From contig NZ_JAUOEO010000002.1 in the NCBI RefSeq assembly GCF_030540825.1, positions 186,001-250,000 on the forward strand: a DNA stretch of 64,000 bases. The letters are read 5' to 3'. Origin of the DNA: Flavivirga spongiicola (lineage in GTDB: Bacteria; Bacteroidota; Bacteroidia; Flavobacteriales; Flavobacteriaceae). The notes under the pieces are model-generated. The model was not told the DNA's origin. It did not search any database and saw only the letters and a list, made by a program, of their open reading frames with translations. Numbering within the stretch: the first letter of the stretch is position 1; each line of letters begins with the position of its first letter. A program made the position numbers and the translations under genes. Positions 17,241-25,980 of the stretch are shown here, one piece after another.

Positions 17241-18875
17241 ATGAAAAAACTAGTAGTTACCAGTATAATTTTTGTTTGTCTTTTTTCGAATTGTGCTCGA
17301 GCACAAAGCAAAAACGATTCGCAACCATTGATTTCAATAGCTATGGATACCACTTTAGTATCCAATGAAAACTTTACTTTTTATGGTAAAGATTCAATCG
17401 TAGAAGGTATAGACGGGAAAGCTAAATATTTTAGTGGAAGTGGGAATGAGGATAACTACATACATATTAAAAATACAGAAACCTTATCAGCCTTATGGAA
17501 GGATCGGGATTTTTCCATAGAACTATGGGTTCAGACTAAGGCAAAAAATGATAAATTCCAGGTTATCGCTTCAAATAAAGATTGGAATTCCGGAGAAATA
17601 AAAGACTATACAGATAATCGTTATGCAGGATGGAGTCGCATAAGCGGCCTTAATAAAGGCTGGGCCATTATATGTCAACCAGATGGTAGTTGGGCTTGGA
17701 ATATTGGAAATGGCGAATATGATGGCAAACAACAGCGGGTAGAAATCTACAGAAAAGACTATAGACCAACGGCTCCGAGACAAAAAATAAATGATGGAGA
17801 ATGGCATCATTTGGTATTTACAGTTAATCGTGAAGCTAATGAAACCCGTTTATATTTTGATGGTTTAAATGTAGGTATATATTACATGGGGCCAGTGAAA
17901 GATTTAGATTCTGGGCTACCAGTAAGTATTGCTACAGATGCTTTAGGTAAAGACCCGGAACTTTCCTTTAATGGAGCAATAGACAATTTCCATATTTACA
18001 ACCGTGTTTTAAGTGCAGAAGATATAGCTCAAAACTATGAAGCATTGGTGCCAATGGCAGCAATTCCAAGAGCACCTGAAAAGCGTGTTGAAAAATTAAA
18101 TCTTATGTCATGGAATATATGGCATGGAGGTAGAAGAAGAGGTAAAATAATTGGTCCACAGCAAGTTATAGACCTCATAAAAGAAACCAATACAGATATT
18201 GTTATGATGCAAGAAACTTATGGTTCTGGACCATTAATTGCAGATGCACTTGGATATTATTTTTATTTATCTAGTGCAAATATTTCTATATTGAGTAAGT
18301 ACCCTATTGAAAAAAGTTGGGTAGAATACCATCAATTATGGACAGGAATAGCTACGATACAATTAAGCGAAGAACAAAAAATAAATCTAGCAAGTATTTG
18401 GCTTCATTATTTACCAGGTAGAGATACAGGATCAGCAAATGCTACTCCAGAAAAACTTATAGCAGGAGAAAAGAAAAATCGTCATAGAGAGATAAAAATC
18501 ATTTTAGATAAACTTAAACCACAAATAGAAGTAGCAAATGATATTCCTTTAATTATAGGTGGAGATTTTAATTCCCCTTCTCATTTAGATTGGATAGCAA
18601 CAAAAAAAGATTGGCACAACGGCTTGATTGTAGAATGGCCTGTTAGTAAAGAAATGTTGGATGCAGGATTTAAAGATTCTTTTAGAGAAGCGCATCCAAA
18701 TCTAGACTATGCTTCACCTTCCATGACAGCAGAAAAACTTTCTTATCGCATAGACTATATTTATTATAAAAGTAAAAAGTTAAAAACTTTAAGTTCAGAT
18801 ATGTTTTTTGATTATAAGGGAGTCTGGCCTAGTGATCATCCAGCTTTAATTACTACACTTTCAATAAAAAAATAA
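17241..18875 (+). CDS. Exported LamG-EEP phosphodiesterase/phosphatase family protein 1
   Basis: A 544-residue exported protein. Signal peptide about 1-22 (cleavage near ARA-Q; CARA lacks a standard lipobox). LamG/concanavalin-like domain at about 55-270 (FSIELWVQTKAKNDKFQVIA, YFDGLNVGIYYMGPV, GAIDNFHIYNRVLSAEDIAQ). EEP domain (DNase I/sphingomyelinase/inositol-phosphatase fold) at about 285-544 with all catalytic landmarks: N292 (SWNIWHGG), E325 (MQETYG), D442 and N444 (GGDFNS), D532-H533 (PSDHP). These bind the metal and activate water to cleave a P-O bond. LamG likely binds a glycan or surface. It heads a five-gene operon, 17 bp before the next EEP. The substrate cannot be told from sequence: nucleic acids, phospholipid head groups or phosphorylated glycans are all possible. 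Confidence 0.9.
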   Translation: MKKLVVTSIIFVCLFSNCARAQSKNDSQPLISIAMDTTLVSNENFTFYGKDSIVEGIDGKAKYFSGSGNEDNYIHIKNTETLSALWKDRDFSIELWVQTKAKNDKFQVIASNKDWNSGEIKDYTDNRYAGWSRISGLNKGWAIICQPDGSWAWNIGNGEYDGKQQRVEIYRKDYRPTAPRQKINDGEWHHLVFTVNREANETRLYFDGLNVGIYYMGPVKDLDSGLPVSIATDALGKDPELSFNGAIDNFHIYNRVLSAEDIAQNYEALVPMAAIPRAPEKRVEKLNLMSWNIWHGGRRRGKIIGPQQVIDLIKETNTDIVMMQETYGSGPLIADALGYYFYLSSANISILSKYPIEKSWVEYHQLWTGIATIQLSEEQKINLASIWLHYLPGRDTGSANATPEKLIAGEKKNRHREIKIILDKLKPQIEVANDIPLIIGGDFNSPSHLDWIATKKDWHNGLIVEWPVSKEMLDAGFKDSFREAHPNLDYASPSMTAEKLSYRIDYIYYKSKKLKTLSSDMFFDYKGVWPSDHPALITTLSIKK

Positions 18876-18892
18876 ATTCAAAATTCAAAAAT

Positions 18893-19675
18893 ATGATTCT
18901 TAAAACAAAATCTAAATGGTCTATTTTCCGCCTAAATAGCATCATCATACTTTTAATTATAACTAGTTGTGCTTCAACAGAAACAAAACCTATCACAGTA
19001 TTTAATTATAATATTCACCATGGAGAAGGAATGGATAATGTTTTAGATTTAGATAGAATAGCCAAAGTAATTAACTCTGCTTCTCCAGATGTTGTTACAT
19101 TACAAGAAGTAGATATAAATACCGAAAGAACTGGAAAGGTTCACCAAATGGAAGTTTTGGCTAAATTAACTAACATGAATTTTGCTTTTGGTAAATCAAT
19201 AGATTTACAAGGAGGCAAATATGGTAATGGTATTTTAACAAAGTTTCCTATAAAAGAACAAAAAACCTATCCCTTACCAGGAAATGAACCCAGATCGGCG
19301 CTTGCTGTAACTATGGAGCTTGACGATAAAAAAGAAATAGTTTTAATTTCTACACACTTAGCAACAGAAAAAGAAGGGCGTTTAGCCTCTATAGAACCTA
19401 TTGGAAAAATATTAAAAGATTATAATCAATTACCTCTAATCTTAGCGGGAGATTTTAACGCTGTTCCAGAAAGTAAAGTCATATCAAAATTAAACGCTAA
19501 GTTAAATAATACAACTGTTGGTAAAAAAACCCACCCTGTAAATGTGCCTACAGGACAAATAGACTATATTTTTTGCTCTAATAACGATCAATGGTCGGTT
19601 GTGTCTTCTAAAGTTTTAGATGAAAAAGTGGCCTCAGATCATAGACCATTAGTGTCTGTTTTAAAACTTAAATAG
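18893..19675 (+). CDS. EEP-family lipoprotein
   Basis: A 260-residue protein with a lipoprotein signal (SIIILLIITSC), so it is anchored in the envelope. The single EEP domain has N40 (NYNIHHG), E72 (LQEVD), D187 and N189 (AGDFNA) and D249-H250 (SDHRP), all intact. The NIHHG..D....LDRIA opening and RTGKVHQMEVLAKLTNM-type block with KYGNGILTKFPI resemble the smaller EEP enzymes annotated as endonuclease/exonuclease/phosphatase near SusCD loci. No LamG domain is present. It is the second gene of the EEP operon. Confidence 0.9.
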   Translation: MILKTKSKWSIFRLNSIIILLIITSCASTETKPITVFNYNIHHGEGMDNVLDLDRIAKVINSASPDVVTLQEVDINTERTGKVHQMEVLAKLTNMNFAFGKSIDLQGGKYGNGILTKFPIKEQKTYPLPGNEPRSALAVTMELDDKKEIVLISTHLATEKEGRLASIEPIGKILKDYNQLPLILAGDFNAVPESKVISKLNAKLNNTTVGKKTHPVNVPTGQIDYIFCSNNDQWSVVSSKVLDEKVASDHRPLVSVLKLK

Positions 19676-19756
19676 AAATTACGTAGATGTTTTTCTAATA
19701 AACATTGTGGATAAGTAAAGAAAATAACTTTAACAAAATTATAAATTAATTAAAAT

Positions 19757-21289
19757 ATGAAACAATTCACTATTACTAATCTTGGAATTGTAATAATGCT
19801 TGTTGCTTTTTCATTTGGTAATCTTCAAGCTCAGAAAAAAGAGGGGCAATTATTGTTTTTAGATTTTGACAGCAAAGACTCACCTAATCTAAGAGAATCT
19901 AATGCCAATCTTGTATATGGTATGGGGATAAAAGGCAAAGGATTAGATATAGAAAAGTCTACTAACCTTCCTAAACTGAAAGATTTTGGAACAGATTGGT
20001 TTTCTAATAGTAAAGACTTTTCAATATCTGTATGGGTGAAATCTGCGAAAGTTACAACAGACACTACTATTATTCTATCGAATGCAGACTTTAGGAAAAA
20101 AGATATGGGCATCTATAAGAAAAGAAGGATCAATCCTGGTTTTACGCTTTATAGTAGTAATGGAGCTTGGGGTTGGAATATTGGAAATGGAAGTGCCTAT
20201 TATAACTACGAACCTATAGCTAAAGATCAACCAATTACAGATAATATATGGCATCAAATTGTTTTTACCTATAACGCTAGTCGCAAAGAAGTACGTTTAT
20301 TTTACGATGGTATAAATAGAGCCATTTTAAGCATAGGAGACCTGAGCAATAGAGATTTTGCAAGTAATAAAACTTTAATGATTGGGAAAGATGAAAGTGA
20401 ATCTAGTTATAAACCCTTTCAAGGAGTCGTAGATCAACTTGAAGTATCGACAACGACTCTGTCACAAAAACAAATTCAAAAAGCATTTAAAAAACATGCC
20501 AAAATTCAAGAAGAACCTGAAATGGAGAATGATGTTTTAACCGTGCTTAACTGGAACATCTGGCATGGTGGTTCACATTTTTTAAAAGATAGAGATGGGT
20601 TTGATGGTGTGGAACGTATTATAGAAATGATAAAAAAATCAGGAGCCGATATTGTAATGATGCAGGAAACTTACGGATCTGGTTCGATAATATCCAGCAG
20701 TTTAGGCTACTACTATTACGAAGCATCAAGTACAATTGGAGCTGTTTGGGGCGCAAATATTTCGGTGATGAGTCGTTATCCTATAGAAGATGTTTATATG
20801 ATAGAGGAGCGCTCTAATTATGGAAAGAATTATGCATTTAATAACGGTGGCGCAAAAATTAGACTTTCTAAGAAAAATAAAGTGATAGCATTTTCTAACT
20901 GGTATAATGGAAGAAAACCAGAAGATTTGGACGGTGCTTTAAAAGGTTGGGCTAAGCTAGTAAATAATGCAGATGATATTCCTATAGTTTGGGCAGGAGA
21001 TTTCAATTCGGTATCACATCTTGATGACGGTATTGGAAAATCAGGACATAGTAAACTTATGACAAATGCTGGTTTTAAAGATTCCTATAGAGAGCTATAT
21101 CCAGACGCTAAAAAATACCCTTGCTATTCGGCCCCAAGAAATGAAGATAAAATAGACTTTATTTATTACAAAGGCGTAAAGTTGAAATTGATTGAAGCAG
21201 GAAAAATTATTGAAAATTTTAAAGGCAAAAACACACTCGGATACCCATCCGATCATTTAGGACTTACCAGCAAATTTAAGTTTAATTAA
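19757..21289 (+). CDS. Exported LamG-EEP family protein 2
   Basis: A 510-residue protein with a signal peptide (1-25, cleavage near LQA-Q), LamG domain at about 30-245 (DFSISVWVKSAKVTTDTTII, LFYDGINRAILSIGDLSNRD, VVDQLEVSTTTLSQKQIQKA) and EEP domain at about 260-510. Catalytic residues are intact: N267 (NWNIWHGG), E304 (MQETYG), D415 and N417 (AGDFNS), D499-H500 (PSDHL). It is the closest relative of the first operon gene in layout and motifs, so gene duplication within the operon is likely. It follows an 81-bp gap with no terminator. Confidence 0.9.
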   Translation: MKQFTITNLGIVIMLVAFSFGNLQAQKKEGQLLFLDFDSKDSPNLRESNANLVYGMGIKGKGLDIEKSTNLPKLKDFGTDWFSNSKDFSISVWVKSAKVTTDTTIILSNADFRKKDMGIYKKRRINPGFTLYSSNGAWGWNIGNGSAYYNYEPIAKDQPITDNIWHQIVFTYNASRKEVRLFYDGINRAILSIGDLSNRDFASNKTLMIGKDESESSYKPFQGVVDQLEVSTTTLSQKQIQKAFKKHAKIQEEPEMENDVLTVLNWNIWHGGSHFLKDRDGFDGVERIIEMIKKSGADIVMMQETYGSGSIISSSLGYYYYEASSTIGAVWGANISVMSRYPIEDVYMIEERSNYGKNYAFNNGGAKIRLSKKNKVIAFSNWYNGRKPEDLDGALKGWAKLVNNADDIPIVWAGDFNSVSHLDDGIGKSGHSKLMTNAGFKDSYRELYPDAKKYPCYSAPRNEDKIDFIYYKGVKLKLIEAGKIIENFKGKNTLGYPSDHLGLTSKFKFN

Positions 21290-21303
21290 AATACTAATAT
21301 AAC

Positions 21304-23115
21304 ATGAAAAAAACATTATTCTTTTTTACTACGATTATGATTGCAAGTCTTCTTATATCTTGTGAGCTTGCTAAAGAAAAAGACAAATCACTTACAGCAT
21401 TTGACTTTGATAAAGATGTAAAAAGCGGAGACCTCCAGTTTAGCGGCAATGGGTTTTCGTTTGTAGACGGAATTGATGGACAAGCCTTAGCATTTAAGCC
21501 GGATAAGAGGTATCATAATTTAAGTTTGGATAGTTTGTCCCTTGATGGTACCAAAGACTTTTCTGTTCAATGTTGGGTGAAAACAACATCTGAAAAACCT
21601 ACAGTATTTCTTTCGCAAAAAGATTTTAAAGACAAAAGTATTTTAACTCAAAAGAATGCTGGGTGGGCTTTATATAGCTCTGGAGGTACATTCGCATGGG
21701 CTATAGGATCTGGTAACCGAAGAATAAATTACGAAAGAGATAATGGAAACAGCATGCCTGTTAATGATGGAGATTGGCACCAATTAACCATCACATACAA
21801 TAAAGAACGTTCAGAATTTCGTTTATACTACGATGGGCATAATAAAGCTATTTATAAAGTAAATTTTGATTTTTTGAATCAGCAACCTTTAGTCATTGGG
21901 GCAACAGAAAACAACTTTGATTATGAGAATAATTATGCCCCCGATATTATAAGCGGACAAGAAAATTTGCAACGCCTGGTCGATGAATTTAATGCTCTAG
22001 GCATAGAAAATGTAAAAGATGATGAATTCTTAGCCCTCATTACAAATCCCAATCAATTATTTAAGAGTAAATTAGAAAGCTATAAGGGAAGAAAAAAATT
22101 TGACAAAGAAACGCTTTCGAAAGTCATTGAAGTTAGAAAAACATTAGGACCAAATCCCTATACTGTTTTTCAGAATATGAAATTAACAGTTCTTAAGCCT
22201 GTAAGTAAAATTTATGGCTTGCAAGACGGAAAAGTACATATTAATGAGGCTGATGGGAAATCTTTTACCATGAGTGAAAAATTATACCCTTCAGATTTTA
22301 CTATGGACCAACTATCCGTTTGGGAAAGAACAATAAGTTCTGAAGACGTATTACATAGTTATAATGAATATAAAGAAAGTGTTTCTTTTAAATTAACCAA
22401 AAATTTAAAAGACTATACTGTAGGGGTATGGAATATATGGCATGGAGGAATTCATTGGTCTTTGGAAAAAGACGGTTGGGATTCAAGAATGCGAATCGTT
22501 GAAATGATTAAAGAGAAAAATTTAGACGTGGTTTTAATGCAGGAAACCTATTCTAATGGTGATTTTATTGCTGCAGAATTGGGATATTATTTTGCGACAA
22601 CATCCGATTGGGATTATTGCTATCAAGGTGCCAATATCTCTGTATTAAGCCGCTATCCCATTAAGGAATTGCAAGTATCTGAAGCTACCGAGTTTAATAA
22701 TGTCGCAGTAAAACTAGCCATAAGTGAAACTCAGGACATTTGGGCGATGTCCAATTGGTATGGTATGAACAATTTTCCTAAAGTTTATGACTTCCATGAG
22801 TCTAAGTTTAGTAAATCAGACAGTATTCCAGTACTTTTTGGGGGAGATTTTAATGCAGTGCCACATACCGATGGAGGAAGAAGCCCAGCTTCTAAAAAAA
22901 TGTTAGAAAACGGATTTACAGATGCATATAGAAGTTTGTATCCAGATGTTGAAAAATACCCTGGATATTCACACCAAGGAGGCGTAAGAATAGATCAGTT
23001 GTATTATAAAGGAAAAGGCATAGAAAACACTTCTACTGAGGTTATTTCAACATGGCCTAACGGTTTTCCTTCAGATCATTTTTTAATTGTATCTAAGTTC
23101 AAGTTGAATTATTAA
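21304..23115 (+). CDS. LamG-EEP family lipoprotein 3 with an insertion in the LamG domain
   Basis: A 603-residue lipoprotein (lipobox LLISC, residues 16-20). The LamG domain starts at about 30 (DFSVQCWVKTTSEKPTVFLS, RLYYDGHNKAIYKVN). After about residue 215 it is interrupted by a roughly 110-residue helical segment (SGQENLQRLVDEFNALGIEN, GRKKFDKETLSKVIEVRKTL), and the final LamG strand resumes at about 335 (QLSVWERTISSEDVLHSYNE). The EEP domain runs from about 370 to 603 with N377 (VWNIWHGG), E414 (MQETY), D515 and N517 (GGDFNA) and D591-H592 (PSDHF). The insertion is absent from the two sister genes and is similar to helical inserts of some sulfatase- or glycosidase-associated LamG proteins only in general character. 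It starts 14 bp after the previous gene. Confidence 0.88.
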   Translation: MKKTLFFFTTIMIASLLISCELAKEKDKSLTAFDFDKDVKSGDLQFSGNGFSFVDGIDGQALAFKPDKRYHNLSLDSLSLDGTKDFSVQCWVKTTSEKPTVFLSQKDFKDKSILTQKNAGWALYSSGGTFAWAIGSGNRRINYERDNGNSMPVNDGDWHQLTITYNKERSEFRLYYDGHNKAIYKVNFDFLNQQPLVIGATENNFDYENNYAPDIISGQENLQRLVDEFNALGIENVKDDEFLALITNPNQLFKSKLESYKGRKKFDKETLSKVIEVRKTLGPNPYTVFQNMKLTVLKPVSKIYGLQDGKVHINEADGKSFTMSEKLYPSDFTMDQLSVWERTISSEDVLHSYNEYKESVSFKLTKNLKDYTVGVWNIWHGGIHWSLEKDGWDSRMRIVEMIKEKNLDVVLMQETYSNGDFIAAELGYYFATTSDWDYCYQGANISVLSRYPIKELQVSEATEFNNVAVKLAISETQDIWAMSNWYGMNNFPKVYDFHESKFSKSDSIPVLFGGDFNAVPHTDGGRSPASKKMLENGFTDAYRSLYPDVEKYPGYSHQGGVRIDQLYYKGKGIENTSTEVISTWPNGFPSDHFLIVSKFKLNY

Positions 23116-23151
23116 AACTCAAAATAAGCACTATTTAATTTTAAAAAAAGT

Positions 23152-23952
23152 ATGAAACAAATAAAACTAAAGATATCAATAGCTTTATTATTGATAGCAA
23201 TCATTGCTCCAGTACAGGCTCAAAATAAAAAGAAAACAATAGTAAAAGTGCTATCATATAATATTTATGGAGGAAGAACTACAAAACTCGATTATAATTT
23301 AGAAGCAGTAGCAAAGGTTATAAAAGATACAGATCCAGATTTTGTAGCTATGCAAGAGGTGGATTATAAAGTTAACAGATCTAAAAAGTATGATTTGGCA
23401 ACCGAACTAGGATACCGAACTAAAATGGCACCTATTTTTGCCAGAGCGATGTATTATGATGGAGGAGAGTATGGAGAAGGCGTGTTATCAAAGTACAGTT
23501 TTATAAGCACTAGAAATGTACCTTTACCATATATTGAAGGTGAAGAACCTAGAGCAGCACTAGAAATAATTACAGAAATACCAGAAACAAAAGACACTAT
23601 TGCTTTTGTGGGTACACATTTTGCCCATGAAGGTAATGCAGGAAGAGAAATACAAGCTAAAAGGATCAATGAAGTGTTTTCAAAAAATAAGTACCCAACT
23701 ATTTTAGCAGGTGACCTTAATGCAACTCCAGGAAGCGGTCCTATCAACACACTTGAAGAAATGTGGCAAACTACTTATGACAGGGAAAACCCAGAGCCTA
23801 CTATACCATCTGACAACCCCCGAACTAAGTTAGATTATGTAATGTTTTATCCGAAAAATAGGTGGAAAGTACTGGATAAGAAAGTTATTGCTGATACTTA
23901 TGCCTCCGATCATTGTGTTTATTTGGTGACTCTTGAACTTTTGGATGAATAG
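23152..23952 (+). CDS. Exported EEP family protein
   Basis: A 266-residue secreted protein (signal peptide 1-24, PVQA-Q) with one EEP domain: N37 (SYNIYGGR), E69 (MQEVD), D188 and N190 (AGDLNA), D253-H254 (SDHCV). Like the second operon gene it lacks LamG and has the GEYGEGVLSKYSFISTRNVP block. It ends the operon; a strong terminator lies 61 bp further on. Confidence 0.9.
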   Translation: MKQIKLKISIALLLIAIIAPVQAQNKKKTIVKVLSYNIYGGRTTKLDYNLEAVAKVIKDTDPDFVAMQEVDYKVNRSKKYDLATELGYRTKMAPIFARAMYYDGGEYGEGVLSKYSFISTRNVPLPYIEGEEPRAALEIITEIPETKDTIAFVGTHFAHEGNAGREIQAKRINEVFSKNKYPTILAGDLNATPGSGPINTLEEMWQTTYDRENPEPTIPSDNPRTKLDYVMFYPKNRWKVLDKKVIADTYASDHCVYLVTLELLDE

Positions 23953-24013
23953 GAAAGCAAAAAATTATTAAATTAAGAACGCAACTAATTTAGAGGTTCT
24001 TAAGCTGTAGATT

Positions 24014-24056
24014 AAAAAACCTCAGATATTATAACTATAATGGCTGAGGTTTTTTA
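24014..24056 (+). terminator. Rho-independent terminator of the EEP operon
   Basis: AAAAAACCTCAG pairs perfectly with CTGAGGTTTTTT around an 18-base loop. It closes the five-gene EEP operon and separates it from the CBM9-like gene. Confidence 0.85.
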
Positions 24057-24154
24057 AGTAATGTCAAAGGGACAAAAAGTCTGACTGTTTCGATGATAAT
24101 TTATTATTATATAATTTTATTGAGGATGAAAAATACCATTAAATAGAATACCTT

Positions 24155-24850
24155 ATGAAACATGTATTGGCTCTTATTTTTTCTCTTTTCACGCTTGTTG
24201 CGTTTAGTCAATATGAATATAATGTTTTAAAGACAAGTAGAAAGATACATATTGATGGGTTATCAAAAGAGTCTACTTGGGACAAGGCTATTGAATTGAC
24301 GACGTTTAGAAATTATTGGAGCGATAATGAAATGCCCAAAACGTCCTTCAAAGGGTTATATGATGATAATTTTTTCTATTTTCTTTATAATGTCATAGAC
24401 AATGATATTGTTTTGGTAGACAAACCAAGTATTGGAGAAGAAAATCAGGCCGTAGGTTCTGATCGCATCGAGATTTTTATCAGAAATGAAGACACTAGTA
24501 AAGACTACTATTCTTTAGAAATGGATGCTAAAGCAAGAGTTTTTGATTCAAAGGCAGACTTTAACAAAAGTTATGGTGTTGACAGCGCATGGGATTGGCC
24601 AGAAGGTCAACTTGAATTAAAATCTACTTTTACGGATAATGGATATATTGTTGAAGGCAGAATTAGTATGACTTCCTTAAAAGAATTGGATCTTTTTGAT
24701 GGAAATGTACTCTATGCAGGATTGTATCGAGGCAACTATAGTTCCAGAGCAGGTAAGAAGCCTTCTGTCGATTGGATTAGCTGGGTAAAACCTAAGAAAC
24801 TAAACTTTCACATCCCTTCTTCATTTGGAGTTTTAAAGTTTATGGAATAA
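24155..24850 (+). CDS. Secreted CBM9-like (DOMON-type) sugar-binding protein
   Basis: A 231-residue protein: signal peptide (1-18, VAFS-Q), then a single family 9-like carbohydrate-binding/DOMON domain. Typical blocks are KIHIDGLSKESTWDKAIELT, GLYDDNFFYFLYNVIDNDIV, GSDRIEIFIRN and YSLEMDAKARVFD, ending in PSFGVLKF. Proteins of this kind bind sugars or haem-like ligands; many in Flavobacteriia accompany polysaccharide-degrading loci. It stands after the EEP terminator with its own leader, so it is a neighbour rather than an operon member. Binding a glycan that carries the EEP substrate is a reasonable guess only. Confidence 0.85.
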   Translation: MKHVLALIFSLFTLVAFSQYEYNVLKTSRKIHIDGLSKESTWDKAIELTTFRNYWSDNEMPKTSFKGLYDDNFFYFLYNVIDNDIVLVDKPSIGEENQAVGSDRIEIFIRNEDTSKDYYSLEMDAKARVFDSKADFNKSYGVDSAWDWPEGQLELKSTFTDNGYIVEGRISMTSLKELDLFDGNVLYAGLYRGNYSSRAGKKPSVDWISWVKPKKLNFHIPSSFGVLKFME

Positions 24851-25022
24851 GGAGATTGATATGAAAAATAGAAACAGGATCCCAGACACCGTTAGGGTTT
24901 CCTAGTGGAGTACCGAGTCATTGTCTCGTCCTAAAAAAGTTTACGTATTTTGCATTAATCCTAAAATAGATTTATAACTTACTCTTAGTCCTGTTATAGA
25001 TTTACCAGTCATTTTGAAATTT
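24851..25022. other. Intergenic stretch without an intact gene
   Basis: On the minus strand a 23-codon frame (MTGKSITGLRVSYKSILGLM..) ends in TAA, followed by a small CGAG/CTCG hairpin. It may be the tail of a lost gene. Nothing else is recognisable. Confidence 0.3.
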
Positions 25023-25146
25023 AATCTAAAAATCCTCCGACCCTTGGTGTCGGGCCTGCCTGCCGGCAAAGGCAGGGTTTCCTATTAATCTCTCCTTTGG
25101 AGAGGTCAGAATTGCCTTTTTTTGGCAATTCTGGGTGAGGTAAAAT
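25023..25146. repeat. Dispersed intergenic repeat A, copy 1
   Basis: Matches 45117-45238 over about 120 bp. It is made of three palindromic units: CCTGCCTGCCGGCAAAGGCAGG, CTCTCC-TTT-GGAGAG and AGAATTGCC-TTTTTTT-GGCAATTCT, followed by GTGAGGTAAAAT. The palindromic structure recalls REP-like elements. It lies directly beside repeat B copy 1. Confidence 0.8.
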
Positions 25147-25149
25147 ACA

Positions 25150-25270
25150 GAATTTCGATTTTTGACCTTGAGGTCAAAACCTTGTGGGCAAATTAATTGG
25201 GTATGAAACCAGTGAAATACCGCTGTGGCTCTGCCCTGGGGATAGTTGGTTTTAAGAAATTCTTTATTTG
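25150..25270. repeat. Dispersed intergenic repeat B, copy 1
   Basis: Matches 54395-54514: both contain TTTTTGACCT with GTCAAAACC or ATCAAAACC, then GGTATGAAACC or GGATATGAAACC, TGGCTCTGCC and GATAGTTGGTTT(T/C)AAGAAAT. A third partial copy of the end lies at 54569-54604. There is no coding content. Confidence 0.75.
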
Positions 25271-25273
25271 GTA

Positions 25274-25915
25274 TTATTCCATTTCCCAAATATCAGTAAA
25301 GGATACCTTAAAAGCATCGACATTAGACATTGTTTTTGTTTTTTCTGCAAAAATTAGGAGCTGTTCTATTCTACGTTTGCCAGATGGATGTGTAAAGGTT
25401 TCATTTCCGAACAGGATTTTAAGAACATTAAAATCTTGCTTCATTAGACGCGCCATTTTGGGGAGATGTACAGTAATTTTATAGAATGCAATTAAATCTG
25501 CTAACAATTCAGCTTTTTTATAAATATTAGTTAGCTTTCCATTAGGGATTTCATTACCTAAATTAAACAAAGAAGCCTGAGCAAGTGTAGCCATATGAGC
25601 AAGTTCGTGGGCCATAACAAAGATACGTATTGTATCAATAGGTGCGTCTACTAAACCTTGACTAACTTCTATATAACCAGAAGCCGCTCCTGCATTTATA
25701 GTATTATCATTTTTATCGATAACATAATGCGAAGGAAATTTAATGCTATCATATTCTGAAAAAAGAGGCAATATCTTTTTAGTATACAAATTCATTAATG
25801 TTTCTTGGTTGGTTAGTTTTTCGGGCATTTCTACTTGAGCTTTAGACTTTACAATAGACCAAGAAATAATAACAACGCAAATACCAATGGCTAATAAATA
25901 CATCCTATTCTGCAT
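25274..25915 (-). CDS. M48-like metallopeptidase
   Basis: A 213-residue protein with one N-terminal membrane segment (about 5-22) and an extracytoplasmic zinc peptidase domain. The zinc motif is H103-E104-x-x-H107 (MAHELAHMA), the third ligand is likely E136 in AELLADLIAF, and the C-terminal THPSGKRRIEQL block matches M48 enzymes (HP...R...L). It is shorter than full-length HtpX- or BepA-type members. It follows the SusCD/metalloprotease cluster on the same strand but is separated from it by a strong terminator, so it probably has its own promoter. Confidence 0.85.
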   Translation of the reverse strand: MQNRMYLLAIGICVVIISWSIVKSKAQVEMPEKLTNQETLMNLYTKKILPLFSEYDSIKFPSHYVIDKNDNTINAGAASGYIEVSQGLVDAPIDTIRIFVMAHELAHMATLAQASLFNLGNEIPNGKLTNIYKKAELLADLIAFYKITVHLPKMARLMKQDFNVLKILFGNETFTHPSGKRRIEQLLIFAEKTKTMSNVDAFKVSFTDIWEME

Positions 25916-25929
25916 CTTAATTAAGCTTA

Positions 25930-25962
25930 TAGAAAAACCCTCTAAAGAGAGGGTTTTTCTAT
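25930..25962. terminator. Bidirectional terminator-like hairpin
   Basis: AGAAAAACCCTCT pairs perfectly with AGAGGGTTTTTCT around a four-base loop, with A- and T-tracts on both sides. It marks the end of the minus-strand metalloprotease/SusCD/lipoprotein unit just before the M48 gene. Confidence 0.8.
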
Positions 25963-25980
25963 AATTTATACAATAAAAAA

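Noticed and set aside
24851..25022. Possible insertion-sequence remnant
   Set aside because: No terminal inverted repeats, target duplication or transposase frame could be shown; left as unexplained intergenic DNA.
25197..25484. 95-codon plus-strand frame
   Set aside because: It spans repeat B and the antisense of the M48-like gene; it has no start signal or domain.
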